Positions 17,443-26,654 of a stretch of DNA of 64,000 nucleotides are shown in pieces. The notes beneath the pieces are model-generated. The model did not search any database. It was not told where the DNA came from and was given only the letters and a program-made list of their open reading frames with translations. The first letter of the stretch is position 1. Each line of letters opens with the position of its first letter. The translations under genes and the position numbers were made by a program. Source of the stretch: an uncultured Flavobacteriaceae bacterium (lineage in GTDB: Bacteria > Bacteroidota > Bacteroidia > Flavobacteriales > Flavobacteriaceae); assembly GCA_938017825.1 (NCBI GenBank), contig CALIJE010000018.1, positions 39,217 through 103,216 on the forward strand. Reading direction: 5' to 3'.

Positions 17443-18435
17443 GTGAAACACAATCTTAACTTTTCAACTACCGATTCAGACATCAAAGGTTTTCAAGAAG
17501 TAATTTTTAGCGTTACTGATATCGAACGTTGGATCAAATTTTTTGAACATAATTGTGGTTGGAAACTAATTCATAAAAGTTCAAATTCGAGCATAGATAC
17601 GCTCAAGCAGATGTGGTCGCTCGAAGATAGTGTTCAAATAGATGAAGCAGTTTTGCATAACGAAGGGGACCATGAAGGCTTTATTCGTTTGGTAAAGTTC
17701 AAAAATGTAGTACAAAAACAAATTCGTTCCGCCACTTACGTTTGGGATACTGGTGGCATTTTCGACGTAAATATGCGCACTCCAACTATGGATACCTGGT
17801 ACCGCGAACTACAAGACGACGGTTGGAACGGGTTTTCAGAACCAAAACGCTATGTCTTTGGTCCTTATGATGTTTCGGAGGTTTTGATGAAAGGCCCAGA
17901 TGGAATCGTAATTGCATTTATGCAACGTTTTGCGCCTCCGCTAGAAGACTTTGATCATATGGGGAAGACCAGTCGCATTTTCAATTCATCAGTTGTCGTC
18001 AAGGATATGGAGCAAACCTATGACTTCTATATTAACAAACTTGGTTTTGAACTATTTTTCCAAAGTCCGGGTTTAGATAGGGAAACCGGACATAACGTAA
18101 TTGGCATTCCACCAAACCTTAATCATGAAATTACAGTTCCTATAGATATTGTTCGACCCGATATCAATAATTTCGGGTCTATTGAATACTTAAAGACACA
18201 AGAGCTTAAAGGAAGGGATTGTGCCGAATTTGCAATACCGCCCAACTTGGGCATTCTTATGTATCGATTTCCGGTACGAAATGTAGAGAAGTACGCGGCT
18301 ATGCTGCAAGAACGTGGGCTTCAATTGAACACCCCTGTACAAAAGCTGAACGTGGCACCATATGGTGATTTAAAAATTTTCTCAGTACGTTCACCAGATG
18401 GCGTATGGCTTGAGTTTATAGAACTAATAACTTAA
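17443..18435 (+). CDS. two-domain VOC (glyoxalase/dioxygenase-fold) protein A
   Basis: Two tandem VOC modules in 330 residues: EVIFSVTDIERWIKFF opens the first, NSSVVVKDMEQTYDFY the second, and PDGVWLEFIEL closes it with the usual acidic residue. WDTGGIFDVNMR is a shared landmark with the protein at 24877-25833, a clear paralogue. VOC pairs occur in extradiol dioxygenases, but I cannot place a complete His-His-Glu metal site, so dioxygenase activity is not claimed. Start codon is GTG, 24 bases after the previous stop. Confidence 0.78.
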   Translation: MKHNLNFSTTDSDIKGFQEVIFSVTDIERWIKFFEHNCGWKLIHKSSNSSIDTLKQMWSLEDSVQIDEAVLHNEGDHEGFIRLVKFKNVVQKQIRSATYVWDTGGIFDVNMRTPTMDTWYRELQDDGWNGFSEPKRYVFGPYDVSEVLMKGPDGIVIAFMQRFAPPLEDFDHMGKTSRIFNSSVVVKDMEQTYDFYINKLGFELFFQSPGLDRETGHNVIGIPPNLNHEITVPIDIVRPDINNFGSIEYLKTQELKGRDCAEFAIPPNLGILMYRFPVRNVEKYAAMLQERGLQLNTPVQKLNVAPYGDLKIFSVRSPDGVWLEFIELIT

Positions 18436-18439
18436 AAAT

Positions 18440-18877
18440 ATGTCTTTACTTTACAAAAGAATAACCCTATGTGTAGCTGATCTAGAGCGTTCGTTAAAAG
18501 TTTATCGAGACATCTTGGGCTTTAAAATCAATTATATTAAACCATCTGAAAAAGATTCGTTTTCTTACCCTGTTTTTAATATCCCCAACGAAGCAGACAT
18601 AAATTTTGCAACACTCGACAGCCCTAGTCAAGAACGCACATTTGCACTTACTGAAATAAAAGGGGTGCCCTTGCCAAAACACGAAGGTATTCATATGGCT
18701 GCCTCGGTCATCAAAGTAGATGACTTAATCGATGTCATCTCACAAATAACCGCATTGGGATTAAGAACAACTGACGTGAAAACAGATGAAAACGAGTACG
18801 CCACTTTTATAGAACAAGCCTTTGTTGATTTTGACGGGCATTTGATCGTACTCTATCAATTGATGGAAAAAGGCTGA
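18440..18877 (+). CDS. single-domain VOC protein
   Basis: One VOC module pair in 145 residues (KRITLCVADLERSLKVYRDILGFK at the start, DFDGHLIVLYQL at the end), the usual length of glyoxalase/bleomycin-resistance-type proteins. It starts 4 bases after VOC protein A and ends the unit, converging on the MFS gene. The 100 bases that follow contain no hairpin I would call a terminator. Function unknown. Confidence 0.78.
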   Translation: MSLLYKRITLCVADLERSLKVYRDILGFKINYIKPSEKDSFSYPVFNIPNEADINFATLDSPSQERTFALTEIKGVPLPKHEGIHMAASVIKVDDLIDVISQITALGLRTTDVKTDENEYATFIEQAFVDFDGHLIVLYQLMEKG

Positions 18878-18979
18878 TTCTTTGAAGCTTCCTCAATATA
18901 AGCGAAGTACAATTCTAATCGTCGATCCTGTTGTTAGTTTATCAGCTAAGCAGACAAACCTTTTTTTGGATGAGGTTCA

Positions 18980-20209
18980 TTAGGAAGGCTCGCTTACGTT
19001 TGTATTGGCAGGTATTGGTTTTATAAAAAAGCTTATGATAAAAGCAATACAGAGCAGACCTACCATAAACCAAAAACTAGTGCTATAGGAGCCCGATTTG
19101 TCCGCAATTAATGCCGTAAGCCACATTCCCAATCCCGAACCGACCCCTTCAAAGAAGGAAATTAACCCTCCTATCTTTCCAGCGGATTTTACCCCGAAAG
19201 TAGTTATTATGATGTAGTTGAGCAGGGTATATAAGCCACCCCACCCAATGCCTATACAAATAAGGGCTGGCCAAATTAAGGCCTTGGAATGCATGGCCAG
19301 TAAAACAACCCCAAAAACCATTAATGCCAACTGAATCTTAAACAGTTTATGCTCGTTGATATAATCCGTTATGACTCCTGAAGACAGTTTGGCAACCAGC
19401 ATAATAAAGAAGAAAATACTAAATGCGTTGGTTGCATCTTTGGCGCTAAATCCCAGTTCGCTCAAATACAAAAAAAGATTGTCTATAACGCCTAAAATAC
19501 TATAAAAACAAAAGATTCCGGTAAAACAGATTGCCCAAAAAACTGGAGTTTTAATTGCATTTTGAACCGTCAACTCTGTTAAGCCAGTTTCCTCATCTTT
19601 TTCAATTACATCAGAAGTTACCTTCTTCTTATATGTAATAGGCTTTAGAAATATAAATATGATTACGATAATGATTAAAGGAATAATAGCCTCATACTGA
19701 AATGCAGTACGCCATCCAAAATTTTCAAGCAATGGCCTCCCGATCTGAGGAACAATCATACCCCCAAGAGAGGTTCCGGCAAGCGCAATGCCAATGGCCG
19801 TTCCCCTTTTGGTTTTGACTCGTTGCGAAACCATAATGATTATGGCCATAGTTCCGGCACCTGAGACCGCAAAAGCGAAACCTAGGTGAATGGCATAAAC
19901 ATGCCAAACCGATTGAATCAAGGAATAGGAAAACAACAATCCTGAAATGAGCAATAGCCCTAATACGATCATGCGTTTCACGCCCCATTTATCTATTATG
20001 GCCCCTACAAATGGCACAATCAAAGACGAAGCAACCAAATTAATCAATCCGCGAAATTTTAATTCAGACTTTGTCCACCCGAACGTTTCCAAAATAGTCT
20101 CATCAAAAACGGTAATACCTGAAATGGTCATTCCGTTGGTTACGATCAAAGTGATGGTACCTAAAATGGCAATGCCGAATAAAGTGCCGAAAGATTGTTT
20201 TTCGCTCAT
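18980..20209 (-). CDS. MFS transporter
   Basis: Major facilitator of 409 residues with twelve predicted membrane segments and a central charged loop. The arrangement, including GAIIDKWGVKRM between segments 2 and 3, is like oxalate/formate-antiporter and monocarboxylate-type members. Last gene of the minus-strand unit controlled from operator sites 4a/4b; it overlaps the preceding gene by four bases. It could carry the organic-acid substrate or an excreted intermediate; direction is not readable from sequence. Confidence 0.86.
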   Translation of the reverse strand: MSEKQSFGTLFGIAILGTITLIVTNGMTISGITVFDETILETFGWTKSELKFRGLINLVASSLIVPFVGAIIDKWGVKRMIVLGLLLISGLLFSYSLIQSVWHVYAIHLGFAFAVSGAGTMAIIIMVSQRVKTKRGTAIGIALAGTSLGGMIVPQIGRPLLENFGWRTAFQYEAIIPLIIIVIIFIFLKPITYKKKVTSDVIEKDEETGLTELTVQNAIKTPVFWAICFTGIFCFYSILGVIDNLFLYLSELGFSAKDATNAFSIFFFIMLVAKLSSGVITDYINEHKLFKIQLALMVFGVVLLAMHSKALIWPALICIGIGWGGLYTLLNYIIITTFGVKSAGKIGGLISFFEGVGSGLGMWLTALIADKSGSYSTSFWFMVGLLCIAFIISFFIKPIPANTNVSEPS

Positions 20210-20775
20210 GCTTCTATTTTTATATAATCTATTGGGGTGTCATACGGTGTAAGGCAAACACCATCTTTTCGCACTATTTCCAAAACCGACAAATGCCCAT
20301 CCGATAAGGTTTCGGTCAATTGAAACGTCATTCCAGGGCCAATGATGCCAATATGATTCGTGGTAAATTGATCTGTTTCCATCAAGGTGTATTCCGCAAT
20401 TCCAAAGGGGCGAATAGACAACTCTTCATAGTCTAAAATGAAATCTGAGTTGGCATTGGTGGCTTCGGCGGCATCAAATCGTTCCGGAATTTGAACCGAT
20501 TGCAAAAAGACTTTACTTTTCCCATCTGAACGAAGGTAAAACAACAGTGGTTTAAGTTCCATTTCCTTACCGGGGTAGGTATAGTAACTTTCCTCAAGCA
20601 CATAAATTCCTTCGTGCCCAGCAGGTCTATTCAAAACACGATGTGAAAAAAGATCGGTCACATGTTTGGCATAAGGGTGTACCTGAACTCCAGCCTTTTT
20701 TTCTAATTCCACTTGTTGGGCATTATCCAAGGTGCCGCATAATATTTCCGTAAATCTTCTGAGTACTTTATCCAT
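20206..20775 (-). CDS. CpcT/CpeT-like protein, short cytoplasmic form
   Basis: Protein of 189 residues without signal peptide. The N-terminal FTEILCGTLDNAQQ and the later GIYVLEESYYTYPG resemble the GxxxNxxQ and YVEE landmarks of the other CpcT-like proteins in this window. The C-terminal half is less similar and lacks the conserved Cys region. The likeness is weaker than for the other copies. It overlaps the MFS gene by four bases and the VOC gene by one, so all three are translated together. Function unknown. Confidence 0.5.
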   Translation of the reverse strand: MDKVLRRFTEILCGTLDNAQQVELEKKAGVQVHPYAKHVTDLFSHRVLNRPAGHEGIYVLEESYYTYPGKEMELKPLLFYLRSDGKSKVFLQSVQIPERFDAAEATNANSDFILDYEELSIRPFGIAEYTLMETDQFTTNHIGIIGPGMTFQLTETLSDGHLSVLEIVRKDGVCLTPYDTPIDYIKIEA

Positions 20776-21776
20776 TAAGCTTGTTCAAAAATTTCTATAT
20801 AAAATCCGTTTGGCGTTTCTAACAGACAAGCCTGCCCATCTCCTAAAATATAGTCGGATACTTGCTGAACTTCAGATACTATCTTGGCACTATTCTGCTG
20901 GGCATTGGCCATTACCTTCGCAATATCTTTAGTTTGAAAAGAATACATCCCCAGACCTTGATTTGGCACGCAGCTCTGCACGCCCGTATCGATCATATTC
21001 CCATCTTTAAAATCTAAAAGCAAGTAATGATTTTGTTTTGCACCTGGTGCATAAATGCCACAAAAACGGAAAGGGGTTCCAGGATTGACACCTAAGGCTC
21101 CGTCTTCTGCAGCCTCCCAAACCGAATCAAAAAGAATGTAATGTTCCAAAACATCGGTGAAAAAAGCCACTTCGGCATCTGAATTTTTAGCGACGAAAGC
21201 CGAATACCCAGGCCCTCCAAATCCATCTGCAGGATCACATGGCGCCAATTGCGGGTAATTAACCCGCTCAATACCTACACAATGCAAATAATCCGGGCCT
21301 TGATAGATTGTCTCTAAATATTGACCCACATCTCCGTTTGCCCTTGTAATATCTCCCAATTGCATTGGAGCCATGGCTTTAACGTTAAAATCCTGCATTC
21401 TTTTGTCCATCCCCTTTGCATCTGAAGTCGGAAAACCCAGGGAAAAAGAACCCAGTTCATAGGAACTATAACTATTATGAATTTGTGGTGTTTCGGTTTT
21501 CAAATGAAGAATACGCAACTGAATTAAACTGGGCACCGTTGGTCTATAGCAATGGTATAGATCGTAATCGATTTCAGTTGGAATATTCCAAAACTGCTTT
21601 TGTCTGACCTTTTCTTCTTCAGAAACCGTAACCCTGTCGAAATTCATCTTCATGATGGTTCCGTAGAAATGCTGATAAGCTTCCAAATCAACCGTACAAA
21701 TAGTGGCCGTATGTATGTAGCTAGTTAAAGCTCCTTCTCCTATTCCGTTTGGAATGTTTGGTCTAGTGTTTTGCAT
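20775..21776 (-). CDS. two-domain VOC protein B
   Basis: Protein of 333 residues with two VOC modules: SYIHTATICTVDLEAYQHFYG begins the first, SAFVAKNSDAEVAFFTDVL the second, and TPNGFYIEIFEQA the end, with His near the first strand and Glu in the last. It is distant from proteins A and C but has the same layout. The stop and next start share one base. It may isomerise or cleave a ring intermediate; no specific reaction can be given. Confidence 0.75.
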   Translation of the reverse strand: MQNTRPNIPNGIGEGALTSYIHTATICTVDLEAYQHFYGTIMKMNFDRVTVSEEEKVRQKQFWNIPTEIDYDLYHCYRPTVPSLIQLRILHLKTETPQIHNSYSSYELGSFSLGFPTSDAKGMDKRMQDFNVKAMAPMQLGDITRANGDVGQYLETIYQGPDYLHCVGIERVNYPQLAPCDPADGFGGPGYSAFVAKNSDAEVAFFTDVLEHYILFDSVWEAAEDGALGVNPGTPFRFCGIYAPGAKQNHYLLLDFKDGNMIDTGVQSCVPNQGLGMYSFQTKDIAKVMANAQQNSAKIVSEVQQVSDYILGDGQACLLETPNGFYIEIFEQA

Positions 21777-21782
21777 AAACGT

Positions 21783-22511
21783 TTATTCCTTTTTTATTCT
21801 ATCAAGCTTATGAAAGGCGAAATTAGCCGCAGTCTCTAGCGTTTCATCAGTTTCCAAAGAAGAGATTTTATCGCGATAACTAAATAATTCCTTACTTAGA
21901 CGAACTTGGTAATTAAACACTTTATCACCAAAAGCACAGTCTTTACCATTCATTACCATCTCATAGGCATCACCCTCTTTACTCACCAATAGGTCGCAGA
22001 TATCGGGAAATGCAGAAATTTCATCAACCGAAAGGGAATCCAATACGCTAGGATTTCTCCATGCGCCTACATATTTTTTCTTGTCTTTAAAGGGCCACAT
22101 TTTTACCCGAATGGCATTGGTCGAATCAATGCCTATGGTATAAATACGTTGTCTATACGTACTGTCTGGCTGATGGCTCCTGTATTCCTCTACATAGAGT
22201 ACATGCTCTCCGATGGTAGGTTTATTCAATTTGATGTAGTGTGACTCCAATTCTAAATAGCCTCCTTTACCCTCATCATTGAAGCGCCACACTTTTCCGC
22301 CTTCTTTTTCTACTTCCGCTATTTGTTGATCATTGTTATACGTACCGGGCCACATAGTCATGATCTCGGCAAGTTGATCTTCGGGAGTCACTGCATCTTT
22401 TTTCACCTCAGCAACCACCTTTTTTTCTTGTTTATTTTGGCCTTCCTTACAACTTCCTATAAGTGCAAGAAATATAATGAGAAAGAATGCTCTTTTTAGT
22501 GTGGTTTTCAT
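21783..22511 (-). CDS. CpcT/CpeT (bilin lyase)-like lipoprotein
   Basis: Exported protein of 242 residues with lipobox LIGSC. The mature part matches the CpcT/CpeT family over its length: WPGTYNNDQQ at the start, LYVEEYRS and TYRQRIYTI, then a C-terminal region KDCAFGDKVFNYQVRLSKELF. This is the clearest of the four CpcT-like proteins in the locus. Cyanobacterial members ligate phycobilins to Cys of phycobiliproteins. Here it is co-transcribed with VOC, peroxiredoxin and DUF1838 genes, so a bilin-handling role in breakdown is proposed, not shown. Confidence 0.7.
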   Translation of the reverse strand: MKTTLKRAFFLIIFLALIGSCKEGQNKQEKKVVAEVKKDAVTPEDQLAEIMTMWPGTYNNDQQIAEVEKEGGKVWRFNDEGKGGYLELESHYIKLNKPTIGEHVLYVEEYRSHQPDSTYRQRIYTIGIDSTNAIRVKMWPFKDKKKYVGAWRNPSVLDSLSVDEISAFPDICDLLVSKEGDAYEMVMNGKDCAFGDKVFNYQVRLSKELFSYRDKISSLETDETLETAANFAFHKLDRIKKE

Positions 22512-22533
22512 ATTAAATTAGATTTACATTGTT

Positions 22534-23487
22534 CTATTTATCAACTTCAGAGGCCACTCGGAATCCCAGCATGAAACTACGATAATCGGCTCCATCTCGA
22601 GAACGAACCGCAGCCCGACTCCAAGCAATTCCACTTATCCAACTTCCCCCTTTTGGTGTGCGCCAAGTACAGGCTTCATCTGTATTGTCTGTCCATGATG
22701 ATCCATCGATCGGGGCGTTGGCCAAATCGTTCTGAAAGCAATCATTGGTCCACTCCCAAGCATTGCCCACCATATCATGTAGTCCAAAATTGTTGGGCTT
22801 AAAACGCCCAACTTTGGTGGTGAACACATAGCCATCGGTACAAGGAAATGATGCGCGACTCGGAAACCTATCTGCAAAAGCGCTATCACCAATATTGGCA
22901 TATTCGCAGGCCTCCTCCGGATTCGTGCCCCAATACCACGGGCTAGAACTACCGGCTCTAGAAGCGTATTCAAACTCCACTGCCGAAGGCACCCTATACG
23001 TACGACCAGTCTTTTTGCTTAGCCATTTGGCATAGGCATCGGCATCACTCCAACTAACGCAGACGACCGGGTCATCTTCACGTTGGGGATAACCGGGATT
23101 TTCCCAGTCGTGTTCCGCAACATAACCATAACTTTTTCCATCAAAATAATTACAACCTACAAGAGGTTCTCCCTTATAGAATGCAATATTCGACTTGTAC
23201 TTGGTCTCTTCCATGAATACGCGATATTGGCCCAAGGTTACTTCTGTCTTGGCAAGGGCGAACGATTTTTTTATAGTGGCTTTGATTCGGCTGCGTTCCC
23301 CTTTTTTTCTGCCGATCTCCTCTTCATAAGAGCCAATAAAAACCGACCCTGAAGGAATCACAACCATTTCAGGGCAAGCATCACAATCCATAAAGGTCAC
23401 TGGATCAACATCTTGTTCCTCGCTATTATTTCCAAGCATTAGACCTGCAAGGCTAACTAGGATGAATATGTGAACTATTCTATTCAT
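22534..23487 (-). CDS. FGE-sulfatase-fold (SUMF1/PvdO-like) exported protein without catalytic Cys
   Basis: Formylglycine-generating-enzyme fold, about 317 residues. The domain runs from EMVVIPSGSVFIGS through YRVPSAVEFEYASRAG and GNAWEWTND to LGFRVA. The region that carries the two catalytic Cys in true FGE reads KGGSWISGIAWSRAAVRSRDG and has none. It is therefore not a sulfatase-activating enzyme; PvdO-type relatives with this fold oxidise a chromophore in the periplasm. The frame is open to 23565, but the ATG at 23487 opens a signal peptide and lies 4 bases past the upstream stop. Confidence 0.82.
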   Translation of the reverse strand: MNRIVHIFILVSLAGLMLGNNSEEQDVDPVTFMDCDACPEMVVIPSGSVFIGSYEEEIGRKKGERSRIKATIKKSFALAKTEVTLGQYRVFMEETKYKSNIAFYKGEPLVGCNYFDGKSYGYVAEHDWENPGYPQREDDPVVCVSWSDADAYAKWLSKKTGRTYRVPSAVEFEYASRAGSSSPWYWGTNPEEACEYANIGDSAFADRFPSRASFPCTDGYVFTTKVGRFKPNNFGLHDMVGNAWEWTNDCFQNDLANAPIDGSSWTDNTDEACTWRTPKGGSWISGIAWSRAAVRSRDGADYRSFMLGFRVASEVDK

Positions 23488-23491
23488 TTGA

Positions 23492-23962
23492 TCAACGGAT
23501 TCCCTCCAATGTTTTTGTGATATTCTCAAAATTGGGTAATGTTTTTCCATCAGTCGTTTCTGCATACTGAACTACCCCGTTACCATCGATTACAAAAGCG
23601 GAGCGCATAGAAAAACCAGACATTCCGGCAAAATCTCCTTCAAACAGAACGCCATAGTCCTTACTAACCTTCTTATTGAAATCAGATCCTAATGGAAAGT
23701 CCAAATTGTTCTCTTTTGAAAACTTATCGAGAACAAAAGGCGAATCAACCGATACCCCTAGCACCTCGGCGTTTAATGAAGTATAGTTGTTTTCGGTACC
23801 GTTGGCCATACATAATTGCTCGGTACAAACACTAGTAAATGCCAAGGGGAAAAAGTGAAGAATCAGATTTTTCCCTTTATACTTTTCCAGAGTTATGGGC
23901 TGTAAATCGGTACCAACCAATTTAAATTCGGGCGCTTTGTGCCCAATAGTCAAGGCTGCCAT
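23492..23962 (-). CDS. peroxiredoxin (AhpC/TSA family)
   Basis: Peroxiredoxin of 156 residues with the peroxidatic Cys in AFTSVCTEQLC and the SVDSPFVLDKF segment. It lacks a signal peptide, so it acts in the cytoplasm. The size is like AhpE/BCP-type 1-Cys or atypical 2-Cys enzymes. Its place inside an oxidase-rich unit suggests removal of peroxide or organic hydroperoxides made by the pathway. Starts one base after the DUF1838 stop. Confidence 0.88.
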   Translation of the reverse strand: MAALTIGHKAPEFKLVGTDLQPITLEKYKGKNLILHFFPLAFTSVCTEQLCMANGTENNYTSLNAEVLGVSVDSPFVLDKFSKENNLDFPLGSDFNKKVSKDYGVLFEGDFAGMSGFSMRSAFVIDGNGVVQYAETTDGKTLPNFENITKTLEGIR

Positions 23963-23963
23963 A

Positions 23964-24866
23964 TTATTCTTTTTTGCCCTCTTCGGTTACCTCTCCCTTA
24001 TCTGCCAAGAATTTTTTGAAAACCGTCCAGGATGTTTCATTTGGACGCTTATCGTCCTTTTCAGGTGGATTGAAATAGATTGGATACCGGTCATTTAGAA
24101 TAACCTCAAGCCTATCCCAAATTCCATCCTTATTCAAAATACTCTCGCCAGTTGCATTTGCAACTATCCAGCCTGGTCTACTTCCCATTTCCATCCATGG
24201 CAGCCATTGGGAAATTCTTGACCAAGATATGTTAGACTGACTCAAATCCTTGATATTTGAATTGGTCAACTCCTCGGCCTTATAATAGGTATTAAAAATC
24301 TCCATCGCATGATAGGTACCTCCAACATATTTTTGATAATCTCCGGAAAGAGGGTTGTTATAGAATAATGGTATCTCATATGAAGTAACGGCAACATCAC
24401 CGTATTTTCTAAAACTTGTCTTTGCACTCACCTTACCATCCTCATCTTTTTCATAAGCATAACTTCTCATACTTACCGGATCATTTGCAACATGCACTAC
24501 ATCAACAGTTTCTCCAGTCCAAGGGTTTTCCCATTTATCCAAAATTTCATTGGTCACTGGATCTAGGTACATCATAATCTCGCGACCAACGCTTCTAAAG
24601 CCTTTTCCTCGTATTGGATCCTCAACACAATCGCATTGGCGTACATTGATTCCGACCACCTTAAATAAGAGACGGTCTTTTTCACCTTGTACCCTGCTCC
24701 AGATTCTACCTTCCCACATCCCGTAAACAGGTTTGCCCTCCTCTAGGGTATTGCAGGTAGTTTTTTGTCTGATTTCGAGCGCTTTTGCACCCTCGAACTT
24801 CATTTCCTGAGCCTGCACCGAAAATGCAAACACCAAACTGAACAGTAATGTAATTTTTGTTTTCAT
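23964..24866 (-). CDS. DUF1838-family secreted protein (copy 2)
   Basis: Secreted protein of 300 residues with a cleavable signal peptide (SVQAQ). DUF1838 landmarks are MYLDPVTNEILDKWENPWTGE, an upstream RQCDCVEDP and a C-terminal SRPGWIVANATGE. It is a paralogue of 15020-15919 but lacks the lipobox, so one copy is anchored and one free. Molecular function unknown. Co-transcribed with a VOC gene upstream and a peroxiredoxin downstream. Confidence 0.76.
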   Translation of the reverse strand: MKTKITLLFSLVFAFSVQAQEMKFEGAKALEIRQKTTCNTLEEGKPVYGMWEGRIWSRVQGEKDRLLFKVVGINVRQCDCVEDPIRGKGFRSVGREIMMYLDPVTNEILDKWENPWTGETVDVVHVANDPVSMRSYAYEKDEDGKVSAKTSFRKYGDVAVTSYEIPLFYNNPLSGDYQKYVGGTYHAMEIFNTYYKAEELTNSNIKDLSQSNISWSRISQWLPWMEMGSRPGWIVANATGESILNKDGIWDRLEVILNDRYPIYFNPPEKDDKRPNETSWTVFKKFLADKGEVTEEGKKE

Positions 24867-24876
24867 TGCTATAGTA

Positions 24877-25833
24877 TTAGTTAATTGTTTCTATAAATTC
24901 CCACCAAACCCCGTCTGGGCTTAGTAGGGCAAAGCACTTTACTTTGCCATATGGTTCAATTGTGATTTCCTGTATGGGCCTATGCATCTTCACATCTTTT
25001 TGTACAAGGGTGTTATAGTATGACGGTAAATTTTCAACTTCACAACGGTACAGTAACAATCCTCGATTCGGCGGTTTGGCTTTGGCTGAAAAATCTTTTC
25101 CAATAACGCCCTCAAACTCACAAGTTTGGAACATGACATCACGTGTGCCGTCCAAGGAAAAAATATTGGCTTTACATGTTACCTCTTCAATCATATTCAT
25201 GGGGATATTGAACATATTTTCTATAGGTTCATCCTTTTTAACCTCATATTCATTCAAAAGGGAAAAACCCAGTTTATCAACATAAAAATCTTGACTCGCC
25301 GCTAGATCCTTTACCGTAAGGGATGAATTGTACACATGTGAAGGAATCTTATAACCTTCAGGAAGTTCTAACGGAGGCTGCACACGATGCGTGAATGCCA
25401 CAATAATATCATCATAACCCTTCATGAGAATATCATACAATTCGAATGGTCCCATTTTTTGCAAAAGAGGGTCACTAAGTCCGTGCCAGCCTAAGTCCCG
25501 AATTTCATCAAAGGTCTTGGCCACTTCGGGAACTCGTAGATTAATATCCATAATGCCGCCGGTATCCCAGGGATTTTGCGACGAACGAATGTACTTTTGC
25601 TCTACACCATGATACTTGATCAAGCGTAAGGAACCCGCAGCGTGATCTGCAAAACGTATGAGCTTCTCGCTTGCCGATACGCTATCATCCAAACTCCAAA
25701 AATCAAGTACAGTTCTATGGGACTGATATTCCCCAATCACTGAAAGTCCGCCGTAGTCACAGAAAAAGTGCTTTACTTTTTCCATATCCCCAACACTATA
25801 AACGACCTCTAAAATTGTTTTTAGTTGATACAC
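24877..25833 (-). CDS. two-domain VOC protein C
   Basis: Paralogue of VOC protein A, 318 residues: ILEVVYSVGDMEKVKHFF in the first module, WDTGGIMDINLRVP, then NSSLTVKDLAASQDFYVDKLGF and PDGVWWEFIETI in the second. First gene of the unit read from operator sites 4a/4b. Copies A and C stand in separate units of the same regulon, so they may act on two related substrates or opposite ends of one molecule. Confidence 0.78.
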   Translation of the reverse strand: MYQLKTILEVVYSVGDMEKVKHFFCDYGGLSVIGEYQSHRTVLDFWSLDDSVSASEKLIRFADHAAGSLRLIKYHGVEQKYIRSSQNPWDTGGIMDINLRVPEVAKTFDEIRDLGWHGLSDPLLQKMGPFELYDILMKGYDDIIVAFTHRVQPPLELPEGYKIPSHVYNSSLTVKDLAASQDFYVDKLGFSLLNEYEVKKDEPIENMFNIPMNMIEEVTCKANIFSLDGTRDVMFQTCEFEGVIGKDFSAKAKPPNRGLLLYRCEVENLPSYYNTLVQKDVKMHRPIQEITIEPYGKVKCFALLSPDGVWWEFIETIN

Positions 25834-25874
25834 TTCTTCCAGCTTCTGGTTCGCTTACCAAGATACTAAAAAAT

Positions 25875-25891
25875 AGTTAACTTCATTAACT
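25875..25891. promoter_or_regulatory. MarR-type operator site 4a
   Basis: A perfect AGTTAA-CTTCA-TTAACT palindrome 42 bases upstream of the VOC C start (25833). On the minus strand it is followed by TATTTTTT, a -7-like box. It shares its last base with a second site, giving a tandem pair with a 16-base repeat. Confidence 0.8.
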
Positions 25892-25907
25892 ATTAACCAT
25901 ATTAATT
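25891..25907. promoter_or_regulatory. MarR-type operator site 4b (tandem)
   Basis: TATTAACCATATTAATT, a palindrome with both TTAA cores in register but outer bases diverged. It is exactly 16 bases from site 4a and reaches to 3 bases from the stop codon of the SDR gene. The pair would place two repressor dimers side by side. Confidence 0.68.
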
Positions 25908-25909
25908 GA

Positions 25910-26653
25910 TTAGTGCATGCCCGCACCGCCATTAATATGCAGACATTGGCCCGTTATGTGAGATGCGGCATCACTTAACAAGAATAAAATTACAGCACTG
26001 ATTTCCTGAGCTTTGGCCAATGCACCCAAGGGAACCAATTGTTTATAGGTATCCTTGTTAAATCTAGTTGAACCATCCTCCTTATAAATAAAGTCTGTGT
26101 CTACCGCCCCCGGAGCAACACTGTTTACCCGAATATTCGGTGCCAACTCCGCGGCCAAGGTCTTACTAAAGCTTACGACAGCCGCCTTAGCTGCGCTATA
26201 CGGACCGTAGTTCTTCTGGCCAATGAACGCCAAGCCAGATGCCATATTTACTATTGCAGTATTCCCAGTTTTTAGTAAGGGTATAAACGCTTTACACGCA
26301 TTAAAACAACTCTTGAAACTAATGTCATATGTTTCGTTCCATTCTTCCCATGAAATAGTTTCGATAGATTTGAACTGGGTTATTGTTCCAGAGAGATTTA
26401 CTAGTCCATGAATACATGTGGTTTGACCGGCAATATGTTCAACGGCCATAGAGAAAGCATCACGATCTAAGGGATCTACAGCGAAGTACGTATAATGCTC
26501 CGTTTGTGGGGTTTTGGAACCTTTTTGAATATCTATTCCAAAAACCGTTGCTCCTGAATCGATCAGTTGAACTAACAGTGCTTGTCCAATGCCGCTATTG
26601 GCGCCTACCACAACTACATAGTATTTTTCCGTTCGATATTCCGCTTTCAACAT
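25910..26653 (-). CDS. classical short-chain dehydrogenase/reductase
   Basis: SDR of about 247 residues with the nucleotide motif VVGANSGIG, an NLSGT segment, catalytic MASG Ser and PYSAAKAAV (intact YxxxK), and a C-terminal HINGGAGMH. Unlike the SDR at 8442 it should be a normal NAD(P)-dependent oxidoreductase. The frame runs up to 26719, inside the upstream lipoprotein gene; the ATG at 26653, one base after that stop, begins the usual domain and is chosen. Substrate unknown. Confidence 0.86.
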   Translation of the reverse strand: MLKAEYRTEKYYVVVVGANSGIGQALLVQLIDSGATVFGIDIQKGSKTPQTEHYTYFAVDPLDRDAFSMAVEHIAGQTTCIHGLVNLSGTITQFKSIETISWEEWNETYDISFKSCFNACKAFIPLLKTGNTAIVNMASGLAFIGQKNYGPYSAAKAAVVSFSKTLAAELAPNIRVNSVAPGAVDTDFIYKEDGSTRFNKDTYKQLVPLGALAKAQEISAVILFLLSDAASHITGQCLHINGGAGMH

Positions 26654-26654
26654 A

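Noticed and set aside
18878..18979. Intergenic region between convergent genes as a terminator site.
   Set aside because: A run of seven T occurs, but no stable hairpin precedes it on either strand that I can see.
22534..23565. Longer start for the FGE-like protein at 23565.
   Set aside because: The extra 26 residues overlap the peroxiredoxin gene and precede a proper signal peptide that begins at the ATG at 23487.
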